A stretch of DNA of 64,000 nt, from contig JAQMRL010000006.1 in assembly GCA_035578175.1 (NCBI GenBank), forward strand, positions 56,585,001 through 56,649,000, in the 5' to 3' direction. The position numbers and the translations under genes were made by a program. Origin of the DNA: Catonia carolina. Taxonomy: Eukaryota; Arthropoda; Insecta; Hemiptera; Achilidae. The notes below the pieces were generated by a model, which did not search any database, had not been told where the DNA came from, and was given only the letters and a program-made list of their open reading frames with translations. This document shows, piece after piece, positions 43,946 to 56,059 of the stretch; the stretch's first letter is position 1; each line of letters opens with the position of its first letter.

Positions 43946-44285
43946 TATGTCATCATCGTCGCCCACCACACCTTAGGACCTGTTTCGGCAAACATCTATC
44001 TCTTCCTCGGTCGACCTAACTCTTTTCTTCGCTCCGATTCATATTGCCATGCGATTCAATTGCAAGCAAATCATAACCATACACAATATATTAGCTATCC
44101 GGTCCTCTCCATACTGCTCAAATGTGTTACATCAAGGTCTGTTCTTTCATCATCGTTCTTTGAATGGTCTCTTCTAGTACTAACTTTTATACCCCTCAAA
44201 ATCTCATTTCAGCTGCCTGAATGTGCGATGCTTGCTCATTACTTTTTTTATCCAAAGCGGCGAGAAAAACTCATGTTTACCCTCT
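43946..44285 (-). mobile_element. LINE C-terminal remnant
   Basis: The minus strand reads NEILRGIKVSTRRDHSKND, then ERRKELGRPRKR and a GVVGDDDD-like tail with GACGATGATGAC repeats. This is another copy of the common LINE terminal domain, with several stops. It borders the R1-like remnant to its right. Confidence 0.55.
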
Positions 44286-44289
44286 CATG

Positions 44290-45130
44290 GTAGGGAAAAT
44301 AGTGTTGGACTCAATTGAGGCGTCCTCGTTCAGCCCCAAGGAAGCCACAACCTCCTTACCAACCAAAAACCAGCCGCCTGGCCACTTGATTCGACTTCAG
44401 CAAACAACCCTCCGCCTCCCTCAGAACTGTTTATATAATACTACAAGGGAAATGTCGAGTTAAAAAATTTACATACTGTCAGTAGGGCGTGGAAGGGAAC
44501 CGTAGCCTAATTCCCCTCTCGCTGACACTGACCAACAATTACTCTCTCATTTTCATTCATCTCTTTCATCACCAGCTAAGGAAATTAGTGTGCCTACGTT
44601 ACCCACTGCGATCGGGACAGGATTGATTCACTGTGGGAGAGGTCAATCCCGCTGATCTCCATATGTCTCCTCTCTCCGCAGTCTCCCGACCACCCTCTCC
44701 GCAAACTGAGCCATTTTCCAGCTCTACTCATCCCGCAGCATCGCTGCCCCTACCCTTTCTGGGATCCATTGTGCAACGCCTATCTTATATTTCTCCATTC
44801 TGTTGAGGCCTAAATAAAGACATCTATCAAAAATATGCGCAATGGACTCCTCTTCGCTGTCGCACAGTCGACATTTCAGTTCTTCATAAAGTTTGAACCT
44901 CGTCAAATATAGGCTACCCCAGAGCAACCATGCCCTGTTAGCAACTGCGTCAGCTCGTGGGTGGTACCACCAAATGTCCTTCTTATCCACACCTCAACAT
45001 TTGGAATGAACCCCCTTGTCCAATCCCCGACGTGAGCTTCACTCCATCTCCTCTGCCACCTACTGAGTAATCGACTGCAACATTCCTCTTTCTCAGCTTC
45101 AGCACGCTGCTCTTTACTGCTAATTCAATA
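44290..45130 (-). mobile_element. R1-type LINE 3' remnant with zinc-knuckle C-terminus
   Basis: The minus strand gives WQRRWSEAHVGDWTRGFIPN, then VEVWIRR, a TQLLTGHGC block and, after a frameshift, CRLCDSEEESIAHIFDRC (C-x2-C-x9-H-x4-C). In R1-clade elements the GHG(C/S)F block and a CCHC motif of this form end ORF2. An 88-codon frame (44,724-44,990) covers the latter part. 5' truncated, frameshifted. About 44,290-44,700 would be 3' untranslated sequence. Confidence 0.7.
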
Positions 45131-45639
45131 CCTCACTACTGTACGTAAATATAGATCAGATATTTTTCTCTACTGGCAAGCACGGAATTTATTTTATGTA
45201 TAATAGAAAACTAAAACAACAAATAATTTACAGCCCGTTTTAAAATATAAATATAATAAAAATTAATATTGCAAAATGATTTTATAGTGTATAAATACCC
45301 ATACACAACAATTTTAATTATAGAGTAAAAAATTAAAAACTAAACACAATTAATTAGATTATGTAAACCAATTAATTCTGTCCATAGTACATGTATCAAA
45401 AGATATTAATTTAATTAAATCTAACCCGTTATTATATTTTATAAAAATTTCATCTAAAAATTATTATATTAATTTAAGACAGTTATAAACAAACGGCTCC
45501 TCTTTGACCACCTTTACAGGTTAAGATTTTTTAGGCATATTACTAAAAGCGCTGTTTTTCTGTTTCATTAATAATGCCTGTAAAAGAAGTAGTCTATACA
45601 TACGTAGGCCTATATGTAATTTTTTTGTCATTTTCAATT

Positions 45640-46160
45640 GAAATTTAGTATCTGTTATTATATTAGTACAATAATTTCTAAATATGAAGCTAATGTTCCA
45701 AAACTTAATTTACTTGAAGGGGCGTGCAGTCATCACCACAGTCCCACAGTTGGCCAAGCAGATCTCTTGGCCAGAGGCGCTTCAAACGTCTGCGCTGAGC
45801 AACCGGCATCGCCCTAGTGTACATGTTTTGTATGAGAGGGTTGTCATGTAATTCAAATTTGTCATGCGTCGTCTTGTATAGTTGTTTCGCGACATCAATT
45901 ACGTATGGGATTTGTAAGTTTTTGTGCAGCATTGAGTTTGTGATGTAAAAGAGGCTTTGCGTTATCGTTCGTAGCATCTTGTTCTGAATCGCTTGTATAG
46001 GTTTCGTGTGTGAAAGTTTAGCAGATTCCTAAAGTTGAACTCCATATGTCCAGATTGATCTTGTAGATTGTCAATTTGTGTGACATGTTTAATTTATAAC
46101 GTCTATCGAGTAAGCGTTTCAGTTGATAGAAGCGTGTTTTGAGTTTGTGGCGTATATGTA
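45640..46160 (-). mobile_element. Jockey-type LINE 3' fragment, family J2 copy 2
   Basis: A 90-codon open frame (45,705-45,977) carries NLQIPYVIDVAKQLYKTT, a MYTRAMPVAQRRRLKRL block and WPRDLLGQLWDCGDD at the C-terminus. Upstream blocks continue to 46,160 with frameshifts. Better preserved than the inverted copy at 42.5 kb. Confidence 0.8.
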
Positions 46161-46164
46161 ATAT

Positions 46165-46540
46165 TAAAATGTAATTTTTAAATAATTGAATTACTTATAG
46201 ACTATTGATGTCTTCTGCGTTATATTAAAAATTTTAAACACGTGTCTGATCTTCCCAAATATTTCTTTAACTGTTATACAATTTCATGGATGTAGAGTAG
46301 GAAATAAGGTAAACACTTACAAGTAGCTACATAAACGATGTTGGAAATCAACGAAACATAGAGCCTTATATGAATTACAAATCTCACGCGCATATTAACT
46401 CTCTCATACAAATGTAATGTACACTAGGGCGATTCTAGAAATTCGACAAAAACGTATCTGGCACGGGATAAAAATTGAGAGGAATTGTTAAGAAGTTCTA
46501 TTGATATTTTATTAATTAATTTACAAACGCACGAAATGCT
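46165..46540. other. Nothing recognised
   Basis: AT-rich; no ORF or repeat match. Confidence 0.5.
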
Positions 46541-46544
46541 TGGT

Positions 46545-46682
46545 TATTAATTAATACCGTGAGTAATACGTAGAAAACATTGGGTTTTGACTTGCGAAAA
46601 TTTCCAGACCCTGGCCGCGATTCGAACTCGGGACCTCTACGTGGTAGGCTAGTGGGCTAACTACTAGGCTACGTAGGCGGCC
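46545..46682 (-). mobile_element. tRNA-derived SINE, family S copy 2
   Basis: The minus strand has TAGCCTAGTAGTTAGCCC (A box region), GAGTTCGAATCGC (B box), then GGTCTGGAAATTTTCGCAAG and AAAACCCAATG of the family body. Confidence 0.75.
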
Positions 46683-46689
46683 ATTAGTA

Positions 46690-47460
46690 TATTATTTCAA
46701 ATAATCATGAATACTTTTTACTTACAGATTTACCTAGGACTATAATTTGTTCTTAATAGAACAATAAATAGATTTGTCACATCTCCTATAATTATTGTCC
46801 TGAAGAAGTATGTCCCAGTAAAGATACCTTTCTTAAAAAATAATAAACACGGAACACAGTTTGATACGTTAACCCAAAAATATATATTATTTTTGGTTAT
46901 TATTTAGTAACAACTATAATAAAATTGTATATATTTGCAACAGTATCATTTATATAGTATTGTACGGTTGTTTTTTAGTAAATTAATTGCCAAATAATCT
47001 TTGTGCTTTTCAACCGGTTCGTCGTATTTGTATTATAGCCTACTAAAATTGTAAATTTCTTTTTTGATTGTAAAGATCTTCGATTTAAGAATAGACTTTA
47101 ATTCAGTGAAAACATTTTTATACATAAGTCTACATGCACGGAATTTTTCAGGCAACTTAAGAAGAAGGCTTTCTTTGATTCCAGAACAAAATTTAAATGA
47201 AATAAATAAATTTAAAACATAAAATACGACTACAAAAATAAAAAATTTAAACTAATATATCCTTATTAAAAAATAAAAATAAATATTTACCGTTGAAGTC
47301 CAAATAGTGTGGGGCGTTCTTCTGTAAGTCTTTATGCAGTCATATTTTTATTTGTGTTCTGTCAATTAACTAGTTGTAAGTTATTTTATAGTCTAATTAT
47401 AGTCTGAAGAACGATTTTAAACGGTAAAAATAAAATAAAAACAACTGTTGAGCTATAGAG
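46690..47460. other. Nothing recognised
   Basis: AT-rich; no ORF or repeat match. Confidence 0.5.
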
Positions 47461-47464
47461 GTAT

Positions 47465-47605
47465 TTGCGAACGTGGTTAATGTCATATACCAGGGCGCAG
47501 CTTTTAGTGCTACGAGGACCTTTGACTGAAAACGCTGAATAACTGGTAACTGAACTTACTGGATGCTCCCCACAATAGAATATTGTAGGTCCAGACTATT
47601 TTAAA
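47465..47605 (-). mobile_element. Jockey-type LINE fragment
   Basis: The minus strand carries a Jockey-like piece around WTYNILLWGASSK and a following RFQSK-type stretch with frameshifts. About 130 bp only. Confidence 0.45.
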
Positions 47606-47609
47606 AACT

Positions 47610-49095
47610 ACGTTTAACATAGAAATTTTAATTTGAAGGGTTAATTTTTATTTTCATCCGAGTAGTAAAAGAAATTGTTCGAATTTTAAGTCTAACTGCT
47701 TTGTTTCTGCTGAATGTCTGTTCTCAAATGAATAACATGAACTAATAAAACTAAACTTAATGAATATTCTGACGACCCTATGAGTAAATAATAGTGTCTT
47801 TTCTGTTAAATCAAGTGCAGTATATAAATTTCTAATGCATTAAATTTTGTTGCACTTGTATCAAAAAATGAACGTAGATCTATCCGCTTACCTGCGTAGA
47901 AAGGGTTACTTTTCGTGGTAAAATACTTTTAAAAATAATACAAAAACATTTTATGCTAATTTAGAAATTAAAATTAAAACTATTATAAACTATAAATTCT
48001 ACAGCAAAAGGTTCTTTGTTATCATAAAGGATTTACAAGTATTTCATAATTTTAGTAACTTACTAATTTTATTTTCAAAATAAAATTTAACTTCATGACG
48101 TAGACTACTACGAAATAGATTTTCAAAAAGTTTCTTAATAAATCGTGTAAAAGAACTTTGATGTAGTCTACCACGAAGTATCGAATTACCTATATTTAAG
48201 TCTCTTCAGGAACTTATGTGATTACCTAGTAACGTGGCAACTTTTAAATTTTCTAGGAGTTTATAAACTGAGTGAATCTCTTTAAAAGTTATGGTAAAAA
48301 TAATAAGAAAAACCCTGAAAATTCTGAACTTAAAATGCCATAATTATATATATATATTTTTTATAGCGTATTCAGAATGAAATAAATCTACGGAAGGAAC
48401 ATTTTCAAAAAAATATGAGACAAATTCAAGTTAAAATTTGTATTATAATGTTTATGCGAAAAGATTTTTACAACATTTTATTTATTTATATTTATCAAGT
48501 TTTATTAATAACCTTTACTACTTAAAAATGAATTTTTTGGAAATAGGTAGACTATATTTCAAATAAATTTTATATACATAATATAAATTACATTGATAAA
48601 TGTAGTTAAATTTGACGTGAGTTCTTTTAAAGATGATCTTAGCATTAAAAAACAAATAAAACAAACGGTAATACACAACCACAAATAGGTTATATAAGAA
48701 GCGTCTCACGGAAGAGACTGGTTTTTGCTCGCTTCCGACTGCGCAAGCCTATTCGTTTAAAAGCTTCTATCTGAGTTATTAAAAAATGTAAAAATAAAAC
48801 AACTTTTAACTCACTAATCGTTTCATTTACCAAAGCCCATAATTACTGCTACAGTTTTTCATCGTTTTTAAAAAATTTAAACATAATTTAGTTATTTTTT
48901 TAACAATTAAGTTAAATATAAATATTATTTTTCGTAAAAAGCGTTTCCATTGGTAAAAAGATACAAATGTTTTTTACAACTTGCAGAGTCGTAGTAGGGT
49001 ATATTTATTTTGTTGGTAATAAAAAGTTTGTGTTAATTTCTCTTACTGTTATATAGATTTAATATTATGTTTTAACTGTACTATAGTAAAAAAAT
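47610..49095. other. AT-rich stretch, nothing recognised
   Basis: Only short chance ORFs. A brief GC-richer patch at 48,700-48,760 is unassigned. Related words GACGTAGACTACTACGA (about 48,097) and GATGTAGTCTACCACGA (about 48,160) form an imperfect inverted/direct pair. Confidence 0.5.
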
Positions 49096-49099
49096 GAAA

Positions 49100-49260
49100 T
49101 AATTGCCTTCGTGGTGCAGTGGTTATCGTACTACAGAATTACCGCGTACCGGATTTGATTCCTGTAGACTACAGGGTCTGGAAATTATTTAAATTAATAA
49201 ATTACCGTTCCTGCTACTTAACCGTATAATTTACACTTATCACCAAGCTGTTAATGAATC
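49100..49260 (+). mobile_element. tRNA-derived SINE, family S copy 3
   Basis: A box TGGTGCAGTGGTTATCG, B-box-like GGATTTGATTCC, then GGGTCTGGAAATT and CACCAAGCTGTTAATGA of the family body. Confidence 0.75.
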
Positions 49261-49639
49261 TTTAAATAAACTAAAAATTTATCAGTACATAATATTAGTA
49301 GCTATAGAATAAGGTTCAGTAAAAATAGATCCTGAGGAAAGACCGTGGTATTTGTTTAAAATGTTCTATTTTCCGCAAGCTTTTTTACTTCTTAAAGGCT
49401 CGCACCTTCTCTTATGGTCTGTCACTTTATTCTTTGACGTACAATCTTTTCACCTTTTACTGGACCTAATAATGCTAACAGAGTTTTTTATTTAACCTTC
49501 TCTAATTTCATGTCTTAGTCAATTAGCTTTCCTCTGCCGAATGGTTGGCATTAAATTAATCGTCTCTTTGTACTTCTTCTTCTTTTCTTATCCCGTGGGT
49601 CCATTTGTTTCTTATCTCAACCTTCTTCTTTCCTGCCCA

Positions 49640-50030
49640 TAGCAGGCAGGTGGAGCTTTAAATTATGCGCACTCGATCTGCTAGTTCCAGGGCTACAAAA
49701 AATAGTTCTGTTTCTTATCACACAGTCAGCCAATTATATGACTGAAGCATTTAAGAACAGATGAGGAAGAAGTGTAAATGACACTAATCAGAGTTATCTC
49801 CTCTGAAAGTAATGAATTCCATTATGCAGCCAGACCCTCAGGTGAATGAAGTAGGCCTAAAGGTGTCATTTGCAGAGTGGAAAATATGTCATTTTCAGTG
49901 GGCCCGGTATGCTGATAAGCGTACTTTTCCACTTAGTGAGGAAGGAAATGGTAAACCACCTCACTCCTCGTTTTACTTAGTAAAACCTCTAGTGGTTCAA
50001 ACCATCCTTTCGGCTGATGACCTAAACAAA
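49640..50030 (+). repeat. Interspersed repeat family A, copy 3
   Basis: Starts near CATAGCAGGCAGGTGG and ends with the CATCCTTTCGGCTG-type hairpin and GACCTAAACAAATTC. Good match to the other three copies along ~390 bp. Confidence 0.8.
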
Positions 50031-50235
50031 TTCTTCTTCTTGAAATGCTGACACTATTAATAAGTATTTACTACAATTCTAGTAAAATGCTCTTTATCAT
50101 AAACCACTCTCAAACTTGTACTTGTCCAGTATGTAACATTCTTCTACCATGAGCATTATCTTCACCCTTGTCTACTTCTACTCTCAATATTGCTCTCGAA
50201 AATAAGTCTAAGATGTTTGTCAGCTTTATTAATGA

Positions 50236-51290
50236 CCAAAGTTCATCATCATCATCATAAGCATCACGGTTTAGGCCTTGTAGTCCTGTTCCGTTCTCAA
50301 GCTAGCAAATCTTTAAGTTACTTGCGATGACCATCTCTTCTTTGGTCTTCCTATGTTACGTCGCCCAACCGGTTGGTAATTAAGGATAATCTTCGGTGCT
50401 CGCTCATCTGCCATTCTTAGCACATGCTCATACCAGCTCTGCCTATAACCAGTGATCGCATCCGTTACACACATCATCCCAAGCTCATTTCGTATATCCT
50501 CATTCCTCTTATGGTCCAGCAAACTGTACCCCGCTAGGGGCCTCAACAGTCGCATTTCTGCCGCTACGATTCTAGTTAATTGCTGAGTGGTTAACGTCCA
50601 GCTTTCAGATCCATATAACAGGACTGGCAGCACTAGTGTTTTATAAAACTTCAAAACCGTTTCTCTCCTTACTTTTCCCACCAAAGTTTTCCTTGCTGTA
50701 TAGATAAGGCGCTGAAATTTTTGTAATTTAAGTTCTACGTCTCTTGATTGTATGTACGATACTTCACATCCGAGGAATAAAAATGTCTTCACCTGCTCCA
50801 ATATTTCTCCATTGATAACAATCTTGCTTCTAAGATGATCTGTGCCCTTAAAACCCATCACTTTTGTTTTTTCTGAAGAGACCTGCAGACCAAATCTCTG
50901 GGCAATCATGTTAAATGCGTGCAGGCATCGTTGAAGGTTATCTTCTGAGTCAGCAAACATCACCAGGTCATCTGCAAAAGCCAATATCTGCAAGGGCATC
51001 TGTCCAAAAACAGCTTTCTGTTCCATCACGCAGTACCATTGCCTCATGACGTCGTCAATGAATAGGTTAAATAAAACGGGTGATAACGGGCACCCCTGTC
51101 GAACCCCTTGAGATATTCCTACCACTCGTTGACCTTTGGTCATTCTTATAACTGTGCCCGCATACATACTCTGCACTACTCTAATCAGATGTAAAGGTAA
51201 TCCCTTCCCTCTCAGTACTTCCCACAAGCGGGGCCGATAGACTTTATCAAACGCCTTCTGCAAATCTATAAAAGCCAGAGCCAAAGTTCA
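50236..51290 (-). mobile_element. 5'-truncated LINE with intact C-terminal RT frame and 10 bp target duplication
   Basis: Element body 50,246-51,280 on the minus strand, flanked by direct repeats CCAAAGTTCA (50,236-50,245 and 51,281-51,290). A ~320-codon open frame enters from the truncation point at RT motif A (ALAFIDLQKAFDKVYR) and contains SQGVRQGCPLSPVLFN, the catalytic FADD box, LLYGSESWTL, a YRQSWYEHVLRMADER block and the basic GRRNIGRPKKRW end. The 3' tail is a short GAT repeat. RT fingers and the endonuclease were lost by 5' truncation, the usual outcome of target-primed reverse transcription. No stop within the frame, so this is a fairly recent insertion but cannot move by itself. 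Confidence 0.92.
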
Positions 51291-51749
51291 CAATGTTTTT
51301 TATTGAATAAGCTCACCAAAAAACAGTCCAATCCCATCATCTCAATTTGCCAAAGTTTGTAACATGACTGGTCGACGGAATCCGGGGCATTCTTCTGATT
51401 TCTCACGTCTCAAAAGCTTTTACGTAATTCTGGGGCTGCATAATAATATTTTAAGTTTTTGCCTCATAAATAATATATGTCTTCCAATCGCATCTCTATA
51501 ACCACAAAAATCGCCTCTACTCATTGGTGAGCTATTTTTTTAAATATATATAAGTTTTTCAACCGTAAAGCTATAAACTGTAAACAGAACATTGTATTAA
51601 ACATTTTCTAGAATAGATCTATAGGCTACATTACTTTTTCGTTGATGAAAAAATTGAGAATTGTACCTCAATTGCAAATTTCTGGCGTTCTGAACTTGTA
51701 ATTTTTAAGCCCAAATTAACTTACAAAGGATTCGGAAAATACCCAGAGA

Positions 51750-52010
51750 CCCATAACATTGAACGCATTCAAAGATACCAAATTTTAAGTTCTCAGAACA
51801 CTTACACAATCACCATCGTACATTCGAAATTAAATTATACACATAAATTTAAACATACTAACAGTAAAGGATAAACAGTAAAATTGTCTTCAACATACTA
51901 CTCGAAATTAGAAAATTATCCCAACTTTTTGGGAGTAATCTCTTAAAAAACACAGAACCATTTAAAAGACTACAAAGAAAACATCCAACAGAACTTTTTT
52001 GAAGGTTTTA
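51750..52010 (+). mobile_element. Jockey-type LINE C-terminal remnant
   Basis: Degraded reading with YYSKLENYPNFLG, then NLLKNTEPFKRLQRKHPTEL when small shifts are allowed, the usual end of a Jockey-clade ORF2. Confidence 0.55.
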
Positions 52011-52935
52011 AAACAAATCAATTATTATAACCATCCAGAGGAGATGCATTGTAAATTTTTGTCCAAGACTTATACAACAATAAGTTTACTAAATTAAATC
52101 TAATGTATCTAATTATCTTATATCTGTTCCATAAACGACTAAAGTTGCCAATGCCTAATTATATGATGCAACTTTATATAAACTGTAGCCTATTACAACA
52201 AGCAATAAAGAAAAATCGAAAATGTTAGTGACAAATAAAATTCAGTAAAATTATATTCAAAAAAAGAATACTGATTATAATACACTGTACAATTTTATGG
52301 TCTATAAAATAAATAACTTAATAAAAATTGTAAAATCGGATATTTTAATCGTTGAATAAAACAACAGATTGACTTAATTTGACCACACACAATCAATATT
52401 TAACTTTCAGGCCTAAGTTTAAATGAATTATTAATTATATTTTTAGTTATTCAGAATGTAAATTAAAACATCGTGAAGATAATTTTAGAATAATTTAAAA
52501 GAAATAAAAAAATAATTTTAAGTAGGCCCGATAAACACTTTGTTATAACATAATTTTAATTTCATGGCGGGGGCGGACCTAAAAATATCTAAAATTCAAA
52601 TGAATTAAAAATGGAATAATACGCAAAAGATGATTTGTTATTTATACAATAATTACCGTGAAATTTAAAATGTTCCGTTAAATATTGTTTAAGGTTAAAA
52701 TAATGCTATGCCAGATTAAAATTAGAATAACTGCAGTAATAATATACTTAATAACTTTTATAAACCTACACGAAAATATAGTTAGCTGATGTAAGTGAAA
52801 TAGATCTGGTGTAAAACATTCATACTACTTTCTCTTGCCAATGTAAAGAGCTAATGAAAATTATAATCTACATTGGTTAAATATTTATAAATAATTTCAT
52901 TATTATTTTACTTGTGTTTGAACAACTAATGTTTA
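52011..52935. other. AT-rich stretch, nothing recognised
   Basis: No ORF or repeat match. Confidence 0.5.
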
Positions 52936-52941
52936 AACTGC

Positions 52942-53335
52942 CCATAACAGACAAATAGAGTGTCAAATTATTTACACTTAATCTGTTAGTTGCATGGCTA
53001 AAATAAATAGTTCTGTTTCTTATCACATGTTCAGCACATGTAAATGACTATTATCATTTAAGAACAGAAGAGGCAGAGGTGTAAACGATACTAATCAGAG
53101 TTATCTCCTCTGAAAGTAATGAATTTTATTATACAGCCAGACCCTGTGGTGAATGAAGTGAAGGTCATTTGCAGAGTGGAAAATATGTGGTTTTCAGAGG
53201 GCTCAGCATGCTGGAAGCGTATTTTTCCACTCAGTGAGGAAGGCACGGTAAATCGGCTCACTCCTCGTTTTACATAAAAACCTCTACAGGTTCAAACCAG
53301 CCTTTCGGCTGACGACCTAAACAACAACAACACAG
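52942..53335 (+). repeat. Interspersed repeat family A, copy 4
   Basis: From TGCCCATAACAGACAAATAG to GACCTAAACAACAACAACAC; carries the hairpin CAGCCTTTCGGCTG and the AAC-repeat tail. Confidence 0.82.
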
Positions 53336-53344
53336 TGTTTAAAC

Positions 53345-53640
53345 CTGTCTTCTTCTTTTGCTTTTCAAGGATTTGGTATCTCTGCCTGATCCCTATTTCT
53401 CAAATCTGCCTATCTCTTTCTGAAACCTCCTCATTCTCGCTTTCCCTGCGGTTTACAGCCTAGTGTTTGCTTAGCTATCCTATCCACCCTCATTCTGCTC
53501 ACATGCTCAAACCACAGCCTTCTGTTCTGAAATACCCTTTCGTTTGTTAGAGAAGATGTTGTATTCATCTCAGTATTTTTGTAATAATATTCTCTACTAC
53601 ATCCATCCGTACGCCTATGTTGAAGAAATTTCATTTCAGA
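53345..53640 (-). mobile_element. C-terminal fragment of non-LTR element, family R3
   Basis: The minus strand has a GCSREYYYKNTEM block, then LWFEHVSRMRVDRIAKQTL and a GKRE basic stretch, ending with CCTTGAAAAGCAAAAGAAGAAG. Same family as 23,440-23,830. The frame is interrupted after 53,431. Confidence 0.75.
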
Positions 53641-53991
53641 TAAATAGGAATTCGAATTTCAACCGCTTGCTTCTTGGGAAGAAAGCACGTTTCTACTATT
53701 ATGACAATATAGCCCTAAATATATTATTTTTGTATCTTTTCAAATGGGCTACGCCTTTTCTCAGAAGCTGATGACATAAATAAGTTTAGTACTCGCTCTA
53801 ACATATCTATTACGTATTTCAAATTATAATAATTATATTTTGAAATATTATAATAATATAAGACTAATTACTCGTTTTTTTTACTTAATGTAATAGTCTA
53901 AGTACTAATACAGAAAGACAAAACGCATTGCTGATCTATTGGCAACCACCGTCCCTATCCATAAATTCATGGGTTTTTGTTTTTCTTTTTG

Positions 53992-54146
53992 AAGTTTAAG
54001 ATCAAGAGCTTGGTTATTAGTGGCTACAATGGGTAAGGTGAGGGTGGGTTTTAACTTGCAAAAATTCCAGACCCTAGCCGGGAATCGAATCCAGGACCTC
54101 CGTGCTGTAGGCTAGTGTGCTACCACTACGCTACAGAGGCAGCTAA
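53992..54146 (-). mobile_element. tRNA-derived SINE, family S copy 4
   Basis: Minus strand: TAGCGTAGTGGTAGCAC (A box), GGATTCGATTCCC (B box), GGTCTGGAATTTTTGCAAG, AAAACCCACCCTCACC, CTAATAACCAAGCTCTTGAT. The best preserved member. Confidence 0.82.
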
Positions 54147-54319
54147 ATTTACGTTCTGATTAGTGAGAATAGTAAAATAAAGTAAACTTAAATACACCTA
54201 CTTGAAAACATTTCAGTGAATTTTATATATTTTTTCAATTTTTAATTTTAAATAATTAACTTACAACAATAACTTATTAAAAATTGTTATCGTATTTTTA
54301 AAATATACAGTATACTAGG

Positions 54320-54375
54320 CTACTATAATATACTATAATATACTATACTATAATGTAGGCCTACTATAGGCCTAC
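54320..54375. repeat. TAGGCCTA / ATACTATA short repeat cluster
   Basis: Repeats of ACTATAATAT and two TAGGCCTAC words 13 bases apart make a locally palindromic, tandem-like block. Confidence 0.65.
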
Positions 54376-54379
54376 TATA

Positions 54380-55618
54380 ATATTAATTGTGCTTATGTTA
54401 GTAGGCTTATAATAAACGACTTTTGACCATTAAGTTGAAACCCATGTTTCCCTGTTTTCCATTTTTTTTGATAAACCCGTATTTTCATGATTAAATATCC
54501 TCTCTATTGCATACTCATTTTAATACCGACTTCTTAACTATTATTGAAATTAAAAACTGAACTGTAATCATATAGCCTACCTAAATGGCATAATTAACTT
54601 ACGTTTCTAAATTAACCTTACCTACTTTAGAAGTCAATAAGATTTAGTAAATGTTAAGACTAGAAAAAAGCTTTTGTTCAAAAACAAGAAAAGTACAACC
54701 TCTTAAGTGTCATAACTAGTTAATTATAATTATAGGCTATATTTTATACTCGTAATAAATAAATAATATCAATAAAAAACAATAAGATACATAGATCCAA
54801 TTTTATAATTAGCTACGAAATAACTGTAGTAATACGTAGCCTATATAATGTACAAAAGAATCTGCAGTTAAATTTTTTTTACAAAACTTCGTTTCAACCT
54901 ACTAACATTGAAGTCTCCAATGCAACCCAACATTGAAGTCTCCAAAGTATTAAAAAAAGTATATTTTGATTATATTTTCGTAATTTTACATACGTTATTA
55001 TTTTATTATAATGTAGCCTAATTTATAAAATATGTACAATATGTAGATAATAAAGTAGGATCAAAAAAAGTGCCATAATTTTATGAATTAACGAATCCCA
55101 TGGTTGTTGAACAAAACTGAAGGTGTTTGATCATAGCCTATGTGTTATTAAAGTATGCTACTTAATTGTTTTATTTTTAATATTAATAAATTATTTAATT
55201 TATTGGCCTACTTCTAATATTATACATATTATCATAGGCCCAATCATTGCTCTAATTGAGTAATAATGCCTAAAATAATCCTTGGCTTGTGTGTACAGGT
55301 TATAAGGTCATATAGAAAAGTAAACTGCCAGAACTAACCGGGAATCACCACTACTATACCAGCCTAGCACTTAATATTACTCGATTTCTCTTTAAACAAA
55401 TTAGGTACAAATTTAACGGAATGGAGAAAATAGTGTACAAAAAAAGGTTAGCGTTACGTATAACGGCTATTAGACTTAATATCAGTAGCATTTCAAAAAT
55501 TTTTGAAAATCTTTTGAAATATTTATAGTAGCCTATCTAACTAAATAAATTACCTAGGCCTATATTTTTTATTTTTCACAGGCCTTGGTTTTCGACATAA
55601 TTATTGTTGTTAAATATT
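54380..55618. other. AT-rich stretch, nothing recognised
   Basis: No ORF. A TGAAGTCTCCAATGCAACCC-like word occurs at about 54,911 and again at 56,381, hinting at a further diverged repeat. Confidence 0.5.
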
Positions 55619-55621
55619 TTT

Positions 55622-56055
55622 TTATGGTGTCCAGCTATTTGGAGTAGCGGCAGAGAGTAATTTAAAGTCGATCCAGGCCTTTCAATCCAAATTCTTAAGA
55701 CTTGCTTTTGGGGCTCCTTTTTATGTAAGCAATAAAACCCTCCACGACGATTTCAAAATTCTGACAGTGAAGAAGCTAACCGCGTCCTTGTATAGTAAAT
55801 TTCACGGACGACTAGATGTCCATCCAAACCAACTAGCCCGTGATCTAGCTACAAGGAACTTTCCACCTGTGCGACGTCTAAGGCGAAAATGGAGTAGAGA
55901 CCTCTTGGTCTAAATAACGGATAATACCCATAGTTACAAATGGAGAATGTGCCACTGGGTACCTCTTCTCCTTAATGCGAAACTCCCCACCACCATTTAA
56001 ATATCATTTACGGAAATTGTGCAGCTCAATGTACAGTACCGTAATAAAAATTCAA
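55622..56055 (+). mobile_element. Jockey-type LINE 3' fragment, family J1 copy 2
   Basis: From 55,623 a 96-codon frame runs uninterrupted to a stop at 55,911 and holds the Jockey C-terminal signature: YGVQLFGVAAESNLKSIQAF, a SNKTLHDDFK block and RRLRRKWSRDLLV. The 3' untranslated part (to CCGTAATAAAAATT) matches 36,493-37,000. Severe 5' truncation. Confidence 0.82.
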
Positions 56056-56059
56056 GAAA

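Noticed and set aside
44060..44463. Two + strand frames of about 80 codons
   Set aside because: Antisense to LINE remnants and partly overlapping each other; no motif.
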